Assembly (NCBI RefSeq): GCF_008711525.1
Contig: NZ_VXKS01000007.1
Coordinates: forward strand, 1-64,000
Direction: 5' to 3'
Source: Cysteiniphilum sp. JM-1
GTDB lineage: Bacteria; Pseudomonadota; Gammaproteobacteria; Francisellales; Francisellaceae
Length of the DNA: 64,000 nucleotides
Shown: positions 9,127 to 18,658 of the stretch, one piece after another
Numbering within the stretch: the stretch's first letter is position 1
Layout: each line of letters opens with the position of its first letter
Translations under genes and position numbers: made by a program
The notes under the pieces: generated by a model
Told to the model about the DNA's origin: nothing
Databases searched by the model: none
Seen by the model: only the letters and a program-made list of their open reading frames with translations

Positions 9127-9791
9127 GGTGTTTTTTCTATTTCTTTGCTTAAGTTAATATTATTTTTTGATAAGCCTTTGATTAGCTTAATCATTTCATT
9201 AATAGAGTCTTTTAATTCTTGAATAGAATACCCTTCATTTTGCATAGTAGTATTTTCAGGATGATGAATTTTGTTGCGAATAAATGTTTGTAAACTCACG
9301 TCATAAGGTGCAGGTATTTTTTTACTTTCGTTAACCCATTTTTTTGTTAGTTGAATTTTTTGATCTTGTAAATATGCGTCTAATTTCTTTTGATCTTCAC
9401 ATTCAGTTTTTTCCTGAAGATAACCATATAGCTCATTATGAAATTCAGGTGTTGGCATATCATAAGCATAAAAGTTAATCTCACCCCAAGTTGGGCTCCA
9501 TGGAAATAACTGCACTTCAGCATCATTAATATTTTCCACTCTATTTAAGTTGTTTACCTTTTTCGTTATAAAGAGTCCTATTTTATGTAAAGGCATCCCT
9601 AATAGAAAATATGGTGAGTGAGTTGTTAAAAAAATTTGATTATGCTTTGTTAACTCTAAAATACTGTCTAACAGTTTTGATTGCGCCTTTGGGTGTAAAC
9701 ATATTTCAGGTTCATCAATAAATAGGAAAAATGGCTTGTCAATTTCTTCAAGCTCAGGGTGTTTCTTCAAATCTTCTGCATACACCTGCAA
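9123..9791 (-). pseudogene. C-terminal half of a frameshifted OLD-like AAA ATPase
   Basis: About 222 residues beginning QVYAEDL and containing Walker B FFLFIDEPEICLHPKAQ and the following FLTTHSPYFLLG, which are the second half of an ABC-type/OLD-like ATPase head. A further 130 residues have no recognised domain, and I see no TOPRIM motif. The only start in frame is a TTG with no ribosome site. The preceding frame (9797-10606) holds Walker A and the signature and stops six bases upstream at a run of six T. One extra T would restore one protein of about 495 residues reading VFLALLQVYAEDL across the junction. Confidence 0.75.
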
Positions 9792-9796
9792 TAAAG

Positions 9797-10606
9797 CTAA
9801 AAAACTGCTCTTTGCATCCCACTACCTTTTTCAGATAATGTTGTTGAAATTCCATCATCAACTTGGATAGTTACATTTTTAAAAAATGAATCAGAATCAA
9901 GTTCATTAAATTTAAAAGATATTGAAGCATCTCCAAATTGTTCATGAAAAATGCCCTGCACTTTTTCTTCAATTATATTCAATTGCTTCTGTAATAGGGA
10001 ATCCTCATTATTAAAAATTTTATGAAAACTCTCTTTAAATGCTTTATATTCACTTTGATCATGTAAGGCAGTAGAGATACCTTTTAATAGCTTACCACAA
10101 ACTGTAGAAGCTCCAAACTTAGCTTGATCATTGGGATTTGTATCTGCCCAAACAAAATTTAGCTCAAAAATCCCTTTTATAACTGCATCAATACCACTTG
10201 GGTTAGCAAAAGATTGATCACTTTCATTCCAAACTTTAATTTTCTTTTCTTCATCCGTATTTCTTGATATTTGAAAAAAACCGACTCCATTCTGATCATA
10301 AATCAGCTTTCCAAGTGTGTCTATTTTCTTCTCTTGAGCAAAGGACTCTAATATTTGCTTAATGTCACCAGTAAATGTTAAGTCTACTTGAGCACTACTG
10401 TTAGCATTTTTATTAACAATTTGACTAATATCAGACACTCCATTTCTGACAAAACTGATAGCTTCAAAAATAGTTGATTTCCCAGTATTATTTTCTCCCA
10501 CTAAAATATTGAGTCCACTGCCCTTTCGCCCATTTGGAATACTAAACTCGAACTGTTGATCAAAATAACCCTTAAAATTACTAATTTTAACTTTATGAAT
10601 ATGCAT
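9797..10606 (-). pseudogene. N-terminal half of a frameshifted OLD-like AAA ATPase
   Basis: The first 269 residues of an AAA ATPase of the AAA_15/AAA_23 or OLD type. It begins with a typical RecF/SMC-like strand (VKISNFKGY), has Walker A GENNTGKST at residues 37-45 and ends within the signature region LSEKGSGMQRAVF, where a TAG follows a run of six T (plus-strand A run 9799-9804). The rest of the ATPase is encoded in the -1 frame just downstream. The start has a good ribosome site (AGGAAG). It is the first gene of a minus-strand block that continues through sbcD, the membrane protein, sbcC and the helicase. Confidence 0.8.
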
Positions 10607-10831
10607 CTTCCTACCCTTAAAAGTTTGAGATCATCTATATTGCAACTGAATATTTCCTGCTCCACCAAACACTACTTGTCATAACGAACTCCCTTTACAA
10701 TTAGTTTCCGATAACAATTCTATCACATATAACGATTATTTATAGCTATGATTGCCCATAGCTAGAGTCTAGTATCGAAGAAATTTTTGATGCTTTTAGG
10801 TAAGTGATCAGCTTGTAGGTAATAGCGGCTA

Positions 10832-11350
10832 TTAACAGTTGAGATTATCCGCAACAATCAACTGATCTAAATTGTAGCCTTGTTGAATGGCTATATTTTT
10901 CATCAAATCTAACTGCTGTTGACTGATATGTTTTGTGCGACTTAGAAACCACAGATATTCTCTGGAGGGTTCACCAACCACAGCATACTGATAATCATCA
11001 GAGACGTATAAGATCCAATACTTACCCGTAAATGGCCAAAAGAACCTAACCTTAAGCTTACTATTATCATCGGCATTGGATCGCCAAGCAGTTGCTGTGG
11101 CTTCTTTTAACTTGCCATCTTTATAGCACGTATTGGTAACTGAGATTGTATCTTTATCTAGTACCTTATATTCAGCAGTAGAGCAATGACAACCTTTTTG
11201 GAAGCTATTAGGCAGGCGAGCTATCTCATACCACTTACCCATATACTTTTGCAGATCAACACTCTTTGCTGTCTGCATGGGTTTATACGTCGCACATCCG
11301 GCAACTAACAATACCATTGAGACCAACCACCACTGCTTTATCCTTTTCAT
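10832..11350 (-). CDS. blc: Outer-membrane lipocalin lipoprotein Blc
   Basis: Bacterial lipocalin that binds fatty acids or lysophospholipids in the outer membrane. A lipoprotein signal peptide ends in VAGC with Cys19 as the lipidated residue. The lipocalin signature GKWYEIARLPNSFQ follows at about residues 43-56, then the beta-barrel with WFLSR near the end. The 172-residue length is usual for Blc. Its ATG overlaps the murF stop (ATGA), so it is the last gene of the murE-murF transcription unit. Confidence 0.93.
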   Translation of the reverse strand: MKRIKQWWLVSMVLLVAGCATYKPMQTAKSVDLQKYMGKWYEIARLPNSFQKGCHCSTAEYKVLDKDTISVTNTCYKDGKLKEATATAWRSNADDNSKLKVRFFWPFTGKYWILYVSDDYQYAVVGEPSREYLWFLSRTKHISQQQLDLMKNIAIQQGYNLDQLIVADNLNC

Positions 11351-12726
11351 AATGCCGCTTCCTTATAATACTTTTTCAACGCACCAACCACATCTTCCAT
11401 CTGATTAGCACGTGAGCCCTTAACTAAAATGCGTGAAAGTATATTTTGATTGTTGTTAAGATCATTCCGTAACGCTTCAATTAAAGCATTCTTATGCTCA
11501 AAGTATCGTGCATATCCTCCTGCTTCTTTAGCCAGTAATGTCATCCATGCTTTATTGCCATACAAATAGACATAGTCAATACTTGATTGCTTAATCAAGC
11601 GCCCAACCTCTTGATGATAATGCTCCGCATGCTCGCCAAGCTCGCCCATATTGCTAAGCACAAGATACTTGTCACCCTTAAATGTCGCTAAATCATTAAT
11701 TGCCGCTTTAACCGATTGAACACTGGCATTATAAGTATCATCAATCAGTGTCACATAATCATTTAAAGTTACTAAAGAGAAGCGTCCTTTATAAGGTTGA
11801 TAATTTGCTAATGCATTAAGTGATGACTGAATATCTAATTGCAAGGCATAGATAAACGAAAGTGCTGTTAATGTATTTTGAATATTATGCTGACCAATGA
11901 CATTCAATCGTGCTTCATAGCGCTTCTTTGCCACGCTCACTGTAAAGCTCAATGCGGTTATTGACTCTTGTTGCGCATATAAATAAATATCAGCAGCTGT
12001 GTTATTCATCGAGAATGTGACTTGATCAACCGCTAAAGCTTTAGCAAAAGCATTAATTCTTGGATCATCTAAATTAATAATTGCTTTGCCCTGCGGCTGT
12101 ATACCCTGTAATAAGGCACCCTTTTCAATCATTACACCATCTAAAGATTTTAGCTTTTCTAAGTGTGATGCTGACACATTGGTAATGCCGGCATAATCTG
12201 GCTTGATTAACTGTGTTAAATGCGGGATCTCACCTGGTGCATTGGTGCCCGCTTCAATCACTACAAAATCAACATCTTGCGGGGTTGACAACACTGTCAT
12301 CGGTACACCAAGATCATTATTAAAATTACCATGACTATAATGCACCTTACCAAATGCTTTAAGCATAGACACCAGCATTTCTTTGGTGGTCGTTTTGCCG
12401 CAACTGCCCGTTATTGACAACACTGGCAGATTCAGTGTTTTGCGATATAAAAGGGCTAAATCAAACAGCGCTTTACGCGTATCTTTGACGATGATTTGTG
12501 GCACGTTAAGATCAGCTTGTTGTTGTGCCACCAAAACTGCAGCTGCACCATTTTGTATGGCGTGATCAATAAAATCATGTCCATCACGCTCACCTTGTAG
12601 TGCGACAAAAAGTTGTCCCTGACTAATCTCTTTTGAGTTAATATGCGCGCCAGTAATTGCCACATCCTGCCCAATGTACTGAGCACCATTTAATTGCAAA
12701 GCCAATGACTTTAATGACTTAATCAT
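11347..12726 (-). CDS. murF: MurF, UDP-MurNAc-tripeptide--D-Ala-D-Ala ligase
   Basis: ATP-dependent ligase that adds D-Ala-D-Ala to the UDP-MurNAc tripeptide, the last cytoplasmic peptide step of peptidoglycan synthesis. The Mur ligase ATP site GSCGKTTTKEM, the central EAGTNAPGEI and DDTYNAS motifs are visible. I place the start at 12726 (MIKSLKSLAL), because a GGAG ribosome site lies nine bases upstream; a longer frame from 12765 would only add 13 residues that overlap murE deeply. The chosen start overlaps the murE stop by 8 bases, so coupling is likely. Confidence 0.94.
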   Translation of the reverse strand: MIKSLKSLALQLNGAQYIGQDVAITGAHINSKEISQGQLFVALQGERDGHDFIDHAIQNGAAAVLVAQQQADLNVPQIIVKDTRKALFDLALLYRKTLNLPVLSITGSCGKTTTKEMLVSMLKAFGKVHYSHGNFNNDLGVPMTVLSTPQDVDFVVIEAGTNAPGEIPHLTQLIKPDYAGITNVSASHLEKLKSLDGVMIEKGALLQGIQPQGKAIINLDDPRINAFAKALAVDQVTFSMNNTAADIYLYAQQESITALSFTVSVAKKRYEARLNVIGQHNIQNTLTALSFIYALQLDIQSSLNALANYQPYKGRFSLVTLNDYVTLIDDTYNASVQSVKAAINDLATFKGDKYLVLSNMGELGEHAEHYHQEVGRLIKQSSIDYVYLYGNKAWMTLLAKEAGGYARYFEHKNALIEALRNDLNNNQNILSRILVKGSRANQMEDVVGALKKYYKEAAL

Positions 12727-14233
12727 TTTTTCTCCAAAACTCCAATACCACTTCACGCTCATCAAAATGTGTTTTCTGATGATGCTTATCTAAATAGGTT
12801 TCATGCCCTTTCCCAGCAAGTAAAATAACATCGTGAGCATTTGCGATGCTTAATGCATATTCTATTGCCTGTTTACGTTCTTCAATTACGATAAACTCAG
12901 TGAATTCATCATCGAATCCTGAGATGATATCTTGAACAATATCTTTAATATCATCGGTGCGACTATTATCCTCTGTCACGATCACAAAATCAGCATATTG
13001 TTGTGCTGCTTTTGCCATCAATGGACGTTTGCTATGCTCGCGTGAACCACCACAACCAAACACGCAATAAAGCTTGCCCTTTGTTTGCACACGCACGGCT
13101 TGTAAGGCTTTGGCTAAAGCATCTGCAGTATGTGCGTAATCGATAACAACGGTTGCTTTTCCATCATGTATAAGCTTTTCAAGCCGCCCTTTGGGATTAT
13201 GTAAATCATTCACAGTTTTCAATACGTCGGTAAAAGGATAAGCGTTTGCCAATAAAGCGCAAACTACCGCGGCAATATTGCTGACATTGTATTCACCCAT
13301 AATGGGGATCGTAATAGCTAATTCCTTGTTATTTTTAAAAAATACATCAACCACAAAACCTTGCGGCGATATCGATGTTATTGGCATATAACAATCGGCT
13401 TTACTATTAACAAGGCTAAAACTAAAAACCTCTTTCTCTTGTTGTTCAGTCAACTCAGCATACAAACGACTACCATAGTCATTATCAATATTAATCACAC
13501 ATTTCTTGACACTTGCTAATTTAAATAACTGGCGCTTGGCTTGGAAATATTGCTCCATCGTCTGGTGATAATCCAAATGATCAATATCCAGATTACTGAA
13601 AATCGCCGTTTGAATATTGACGTTGAGAATACGTCGCTGACTAATGGCATGTGATGACGCTTCCATGGCAACCGTGTCAGCGTCTTGATCATAAAAGTTC
13701 TTAAGTATCCGCTGTAAGCTTAGATTATCCAAAGTCGTTAAAGCGGAATCTTCAAGTGTTGGAAAGATACCATTACCAATAGTTCCAAGCACACCGACCT
13801 TATGATTAAGCCTTGATAAACTTTGCGCCAAGAAATGGCAAATTGAAGTTTTACCATTAGTACCAGTCACTGCAAAGATATTTTGTTGCTCGGATGGGTA
13901 ATCATAAAACCAACTTGCCAAGCTTGCGAGAATTGATTTTAAATTCCGAATCTCAATAACAAAAGGGATGTCCTGTGGATCGATTAAACTGACGTCTTCA
14001 ACCAAAATTAAGTTAACGCCTTGGGCTCGCAACTGATTGACATAACGATGCCCATCATGCACTTGTCCTTTAAGTGCAATAAAGCCGTCATTTTCTGTGA
14101 CCAATCGGTGATCTTGATAAAGGTTTTCAATGAGAAAAAAAGGATTCTTATTAAGATCTATTGTCTGATAAGCAGTTGATTTTAATGCATTAATTTCAAT
14201 TAGAAAGGCTCTGATTTGAGCAATAGTTTTCAC
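12719..14233 (-). CDS. murE: MurE, UDP-MurNAc-L-Ala-D-Glu--meso-diaminopimelate ligase
   Basis: Adds the third residue, expected to be meso-diaminopimelate in a Gram-negative, to UDP-MurNAc-dipeptide. ATP site GTNGKTS near residue 123, then SNLDIDHLDYH and GCGGSREHSKRPLM. The amino-acid recognition motif, DNPR in E. coli, reads DNSR near residue 420; the Arg is kept and the Pro is replaced. The start is a GTG with a weak ribosome site. It is separated from aroG by a palindromic repeat and is coupled to murF. Confidence 0.94.
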   Translation of the reverse strand: MKTIAQIRAFLIEINALKSTAYQTIDLNKNPFFLIENLYQDHRLVTENDGFIALKGQVHDGHRYVNQLRAQGVNLILVEDVSLIDPQDIPFVIEIRNLKSILASLASWFYDYPSEQQNIFAVTGTNGKTSICHFLAQSLSRLNHKVGVLGTIGNGIFPTLEDSALTTLDNLSLQRILKNFYDQDADTVAMEASSHAISQRRILNVNIQTAIFSNLDIDHLDYHQTMEQYFQAKRQLFKLASVKKCVINIDNDYGSRLYAELTEQQEKEVFSFSLVNSKADCYMPITSISPQGFVVDVFFKNNKELAITIPIMGEYNVSNIAAVVCALLANAYPFTDVLKTVNDLHNPKGRLEKLIHDGKATVVIDYAHTADALAKALQAVRVQTKGKLYCVFGCGGSREHSKRPLMAKAAQQYADFVIVTEDNSRTDDIKDIVQDIISGFDDEFTEFIVIEERKQAIEYALSIANAHDVILLAGKGHETYLDKHHQKTHFDEREVVLEFWRKND

Positions 14234-14254
14234 GATTATTGATTGATTAGCTTT

Positions 14255-14393
14255 GCCATAGCCATATTTCTACCCACTTTGATTGTATAAGCGCTGGCTG
14301 AGCGTAAGTCGAAGTCTCTATGAGAGTGTATTACCCTTCGACTTACGCTCAGGGTACGGTGAGCACTTGCGGGTGAATGTTTAGTCTTAGGCA
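14255..14393. repeat. Palindromic repeat family R3, copy A
   Basis: About 140 bases that recur in inverted orientation at 21284-21423 with roughly 85% identity by eye. The core has two inverted arms, GAGCGTAAGTCGAAG and CTTCGACTTACGCTC, so it can fold into a hairpin. It fills the gap between the aroG stop and the murE start and encodes nothing convincing. It may end or attenuate transcription from aroG. Confidence 0.85.
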
Positions 14394-14398
14394 TTAGT

Positions 14399-15466
14399 TT
14401 ATTTCACTTGACGCTTTTCTTTAACAGCAGATGCTAGTTTATCAAGCATCTCAAGCGTTTCATCCCAACCAACACAAGCATCAGTAATACTTTTGCCATA
14501 CTCTAGTGGTGTTACAAAAATCGATTGATTGCCTTCTTTTAAGTTACTCTCAATCATCACCCCGAGAATATCCTGACTACCTGCTTTGTATTGCTCACAA
14601 ATATCATCGATCACCAAAGATTGTTTTTTGTAATCTTTGCTGCTATTACCATGACTGCAATCAATCATCACTTTGTGTGGCAAGTGATGCTCTTTTAACG
14701 CACCAGCTGCTTCATCAACATATTCTTTGGCATAGTTTGGTCCATCATTGCCACCACGCAAAATAATATGCGCATCGGCATTACCTGTTGTTTCAAAAAT
14801 TGCTGTTGTGCCTTGCTTGGTCACCCCCAAGAAATGATGCTTTGATTTTGCTGCTCTTACTGCGTCAACCGCAATACCAATACTACCCTTAGTACCATTT
14901 TTAAAGCCTATTGGGCAAGATAAGCCTGAGGCTAACTCGCGATGCACCTGACTCTCAGTCGTGCGCGCACCAATGGCACCCCATGCGATGAGATCTGAAA
15001 TATACTGTGGGCTAATCACATCTAGAAACTCAGTCGCGCACGGCAATCCCATATCTGAGATATCTAATAACAACTGGCGCGCCATGCGTAAACCTTTGTT
15101 GATTTTAAAGCTATTATCTAAGTCAGGGTCATTGATTAAACCTTTCCAACCCACCGTTGTTCTTGGTTTTTCAAAATACACACGCATGATCACAACAAGC
15201 TCTCCGGCATGCTTTTTCGCTTCTTTTAACAAAAGCCCTGCATATTCTTTTGCGGCCTTGATATCATGTACTGAACACGGTCCAACAACGACAACCATAC
15301 GATCATCTTTGTTTTGCAAAACATTGGATACTGCTTTACGTGCGGCAATTACTGTTGACGTGGCTTCTTTGGTAATCGGATGCTCTTCATGAATAACCCC
15401 AGATGGCACTAAGGTGCGTTTGTCTTTGATACGTGTATTATCTGTTTTATCGTGTATGTCTATCAC
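14399..15466 (-). CDS. aroG: DAHP synthase (class I, AroF/AroG/AroH type)
   Basis: Condenses phosphoenolpyruvate and erythrose 4-phosphate to 3-deoxy-D-arabino-heptulosonate 7-phosphate, the first step of aromatic amino acid synthesis, in the cytoplasm. Family motifs: VVGPCSVHD near residue 60, MRVYFEKPRTTVGWKGL, GARTTESQ, and HGNSSKD for metal binding. The 355 residues match the type I family. The start is GTG, preceded by GGAGTAGAG. Which of the Phe, Tyr or Trp feedback types it is cannot be told from the sequence, so the symbol is provisional. Confidence 0.93.
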   Translation of the reverse strand: MIDIHDKTDNTRIKDKRTLVPSGVIHEEHPITKEATSTVIAARKAVSNVLQNKDDRMVVVVGPCSVHDIKAAKEYAGLLLKEAKKHAGELVVIMRVYFEKPRTTVGWKGLINDPDLDNSFKINKGLRMARQLLLDISDMGLPCATEFLDVISPQYISDLIAWGAIGARTTESQVHRELASGLSCPIGFKNGTKGSIGIAVDAVRAAKSKHHFLGVTKQGTTAIFETTGNADAHIILRGGNDGPNYAKEYVDEAAGALKEHHLPHKVMIDCSHGNSSKDYKKQSLVIDDICEQYKAGSQDILGVMIESNLKEGNQSIFVTPLEYGKSITDACVGWDETLEMLDKLASAVKEKRQVK

Positions 15467-15501
15467 GCGCTCTACTCCACTTTATACTGTTTTTTATTTT
15501 T

Positions 15502-16062
15502 TTACTTTTTATTTTTTGAAATTTTATCCACTATAACATGAATTAAGAACATGCCAACATGTCCCGCTAAATAATACCAAACAATTTGCGCAAAGAACTC
15601 ATGTAGCTCCTTGATATCATGCAGCAATGAGGTACCAATATAATTGGCAGGAATCACAAGCCAGAGTGTCCCCAATAAAGCGACCAAAAACAATAGCATA
15701 AAACCTAAGCCTTGAATCAGTCCAGCTAACCCACCAAAAGCACGATCTGGCAAACGGCAGCGACATAATGTTTTGATATCGGCTATTACTAGACTAAGAC
15801 CTTTTTTGTTATAGGGGAAAAGATGCCCGAATTTATCCTTTTCTACTAAACTCGCAGCACGTAATAAATAGGCTAATAACAGGAAAAACACAGTGACACC
15901 GAAAATTTCATGAAATAGAAATAACTTTAATGTCCATGGTTCAACACCTGGTTTTACTTTATGATGCATCCATTGTGCTGATAATAATTGAAAAATAATG
16001 GCTAAAGCAAATAGCCAATGAATAACATGCGCCAATACGTCATAATGTGTTTGTTTTTTCAT
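15502..16062 (-). CDS. Cytochrome b561-type membrane protein
   Basis: A 186-residue di-haem cytochrome b561 of the bacterial YceJ/CybB type, thought to carry electrons within the inner membrane. Four hydrophobic segments are visible. Candidate haem ligands are the His residues of LAHVIHWLF in helix 1, LFLFHEIFGV in helix 2 and AGHVGMFLIHVIVD in helix 4. It sits 15 bases after ftsW and 35 bases before aroG on the same strand, with no obvious functional tie to either. Confidence 0.85.
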   Translation of the reverse strand: MKKQTHYDVLAHVIHWLFALAIIFQLLSAQWMHHKVKPGVEPWTLKLFLFHEIFGVTVFFLLLAYLLRAASLVEKDKFGHLFPYNKKGLSLVIADIKTLCRCRLPDRAFGGLAGLIQGLGFMLLFLVALLGTLWLVIPANYIGTSLLHDIKELHEFFAQIVWYYLAGHVGMFLIHVIVDKISKNKK

Positions 16063-16077
16063 AAACGCCCCTCTTTC

Positions 16078-17283
16078 TTATGGTATTTTTTGATAGACAT
16101 AACGTGGCATAATTTCATCTGCCATAATCTTATTCTCAAAGTCGATTCTAAGCAAAATACCCAACGCAAAACACATAATCAGTAAACTACTTCCACCATA
16201 ACTAATCAATGGCAATGTTAAGCCTTTGGTTGGTAAGACACCAATATTCACTCCAATATTCACAATCACCTGAAAAGCCACCCAAAAGCTTATGCCATAA
16301 GCAACATAGCTTTGAAAATGACGATCAAGGACATAAGCCAGACTGGCAATTCGCATGCCTTTCCAGATCAAATAAGCATAAACCATAAGCAGTGTGATCA
16401 CACCAACTGCGCCCAGCTCTTCAGCCACCACGGACACAATAAAATCAGTATGCGCTTCAGGTAGGAAAAACTGCTTTTGAATACCACTGCCTAAACCATC
16501 ACCAAGCCAGCCACCTCGACCATACGAAATAAGTGCTTGCACTAGCTGATAACCAGTATTATTGGCATCCGCCCACGGATTCATAAAGCCATTTAAACGC
16601 GCCAAACGATACGGTTCAAACAGCACTAGAAAAGTTGCCGCAACCCCACCTAATACAATTAGGATAATAAACCATCTCAATTTAACTCCCGCCATAAACA
16701 TAATGCCAAACACACAGGTAAACATCACAACAGATGCACCAAAATCAGGCTCTTTAAGTAGCAGTCCTGCCATTGCCGCAAGAATAATCAGTGGTTTAAC
16801 AACACCTTTGAATGTTTCTCTGGCAACATCTCCAAAGCGCACGAGATAAGATGAAAAGTACATAATCGCACATAGCTTAACAACCTCTGAAACCTGCACA
16901 TTAATCACAATCAAAGGGATCCAACGCCGTGAGCCATTCACCTCGCGTCCAATATGCGGAATCAATACAGCAACGAGCAAAACAAAGGCAATAATCAACC
17001 ACAGCTTATAGATTTTCTGATAGTTATCTGTTGGTACTAGTAATGCACAAATCATTGCCCCTATACCAAGTATTGCAAAGAAGCCTTGACGCACACAATA
17101 AAAATAAGGGTTGCCATAGTCATAATTAGCATCAACCATCGATGCCGAGGTCACCATAATCCAACCAAACGCTAATAATCCCAACACCAAAAAAACAAAT
17201 GCCATATCAAGCTCAATGGTCGCTCGAACGCGCACCTTTTTGCTATTGCGCTGACTAAAAAAATTACGAATAAAAAAAAGCAC
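16078..17283 (-). CDS. ftsW: FtsW, division-specific lipid II glycosyltransferase
   Basis: SEDS-family polymerase that works with the divisome penicillin-binding protein to make septal peptidoglycan. About ten transmembrane segments and the family signature near the C-terminus (VNIGVNIGVLPTKGLTLPLISYGGSSLL) are visible, as is the extracellular loop around GREVNGSRRWIPL. The 401 residues and its place directly after murD favour FtsW over RodA. The gap from murD is only 4 bases. Confidence 0.93.
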   Translation of the reverse strand: MLFFIRNFFSQRNSKKVRVRATIELDMAFVFLVLGLLAFGWIMVTSASMVDANYDYGNPYFYCVRQGFFAILGIGAMICALLVPTDNYQKIYKLWLIIAFVLLVAVLIPHIGREVNGSRRWIPLIVINVQVSEVVKLCAIMYFSSYLVRFGDVARETFKGVVKPLIILAAMAGLLLKEPDFGASVVMFTCVFGIMFMAGVKLRWFIILIVLGGVAATFLVLFEPYRLARLNGFMNPWADANNTGYQLVQALISYGRGGWLGDGLGSGIQKQFFLPEAHTDFIVSVVAEELGAVGVITLLMVYAYLIWKGMRIASLAYVLDRHFQSYVAYGISFWVAFQVIVNIGVNIGVLPTKGLTLPLISYGGSSLLIMCFALGILLRIDFENKIMADEIMPRYVYQKIP

Positions 17284-17287
17284 GCTG

Positions 17288-18646
17288 TTACCTTAGCTTA
17301 TTAACCAATTCTTCAAAATATTCACCACGATGAGCATAACTTAAAAAGCCATCGAAGCTTGCACATGCCGGTGATAATAACACAATATCATTTTGACAAG
17401 CGAGGGTTGTGGTAGCATTAAATGCCTCATCGAAGCTCTGACAAAGCATACAATCAACCTCATTGGCAATGGCTTGATAAATTGACATACGATCTTGCCC
17501 ATAAACGACCGCTTTTCTAACATACGTTTTAAGTACAGGCACTAGCTCGCTAAAATCAGCACCTTTTGCTAAACCACCTAACAAAATAATAATGTTTTTA
17601 GTCTCTTTATTGCCTAGACCGATAAGAGCGGCTTCCGTTGATGCAATATTCGTGGCTTTTGAGTCGTTGATATAGCGAATATTTTCAAACGTTCTAACCA
17701 AACGACAGCGATGCGCAAGCGGATTAAATGTAGCAATCGCTGATTTAATCTTGGCTTTTTCACCTTCAGACAAACTCATTAATCCGTCTAAAATCATGAG
17801 CACCGCTAAGATATTCTCAAGATTATGTCTGCCTTGCAATATCAGCTCAGACTGCTGACAAAATACCTCGTGATGAAATATCGCTTTATCATCATCGACA
17901 TAAGTAGTGTCATTATTAAAATATGAAAGCGTCTCATCCGCTCTATGATTTAATAAGTCTTTTTGTTTGGCATTCATTACACGATATTTACCACGAGTTA
18001 ACAATGCCAACTTAGCATCACAATACGCCTTATAATCAGCATAACGATCTAAATGATCAGGAGATAAATTAAGCACTGCCACAACATCAAACTGTGCGTT
18101 TTTTAATAAATCGATCTGAAAACTTGAAACCTCAAGCACATAAACATCAACCTTTTCATCGATAAGGCTTAAAGCAGGGATGCCAATATTGCCGCCTAAA
18201 GCAGTATTTATTCCAAGGCTTTTAAGCACATGAAAAAGCAAAGAGACAACGGTACTTTTGCCATTTGAACCCGTGACCGCAATCACTTTTTGCCTTTTTT
18301 GCTTATGGTTTTTCTCGTCATTGCCTGATGCGATAGCTAATGCAAATAGCTCAATATCGCCAACTACTTTATGCCAATGACGATAGAGTTGATTAAATGG
18401 TGCTTTATTGACGGGAATGCCAGGAGCTACGACAATTAAATCATAGTTTTCAAGGTTGATTTCATCAAAGTTTTGATAATCAACTATAACACTCACGTTT
18501 TTAAAGTTTTGATCGAAGATATCGATCTCTAGCGCATAAGCTTTTAGATAATCAACAACGGCAGCCCCTGAAACACCAAGACCCACAACTAATACACGAT
18601 TGATTTGTCGTGTTTGATAATAAAAAAAAGGCTTTGACTCAATCAT
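17288..18646 (-). CDS. murD: MurD, UDP-MurNAc-L-alanine--D-glutamate ligase
   Basis: Adds D-glutamate to UDP-MurNAc-L-Ala in the cytoplasm. An N-terminal nucleotide fold starts RVLVVGLGVSGAAVVDYL, the ATP site is GSNGKST near residue 125, LNLSPDHLDRY and NDSKATN follow, and LLSPACASFD lies near the end. Length 452 is normal. It lies 12 bases after mraY and 4 before ftsW, in the classical mraY-murD-ftsW order. Confidence 0.95.
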   Translation of the reverse strand: MIESKPFFYYQTRQINRVLVVGLGVSGAAVVDYLKAYALEIDIFDQNFKNVSVIVDYQNFDEINLENYDLIVVAPGIPVNKAPFNQLYRHWHKVVGDIELFALAIASGNDEKNHKQKRQKVIAVTGSNGKSTVVSLLFHVLKSLGINTALGGNIGIPALSLIDEKVDVYVLEVSSFQIDLLKNAQFDVVAVLNLSPDHLDRYADYKAYCDAKLALLTRGKYRVMNAKQKDLLNHRADETLSYFNNDTTYVDDDKAIFHHEVFCQQSELILQGRHNLENILAVLMILDGLMSLSEGEKAKIKSAIATFNPLAHRCRLVRTFENIRYINDSKATNIASTEAALIGLGNKETKNIIILLGGLAKGADFSELVPVLKTYVRKAVVYGQDRMSIYQAIANEVDCMLCQSFDEAFNATTTLACQNDIVLLSPACASFDGFLSYAHRGEYFEELVNKLR

Positions 18647-18658
18647 TTCATCGTCACA

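Noticed and set aside
129-10606. Direct naming of the block as a known defence system such as Mokosh, Gabija or Zorya
   Set aside because: The helicase class overlaps with some of these, but the partner genes do not match any set I know, so the name would be unsupported.
10607-10831. Intergenic stretch between the AAA gene and blc
   Set aside because: No frame, no RNA signature and no repeat seen; it probably only holds the promoter of the sbcCD block.
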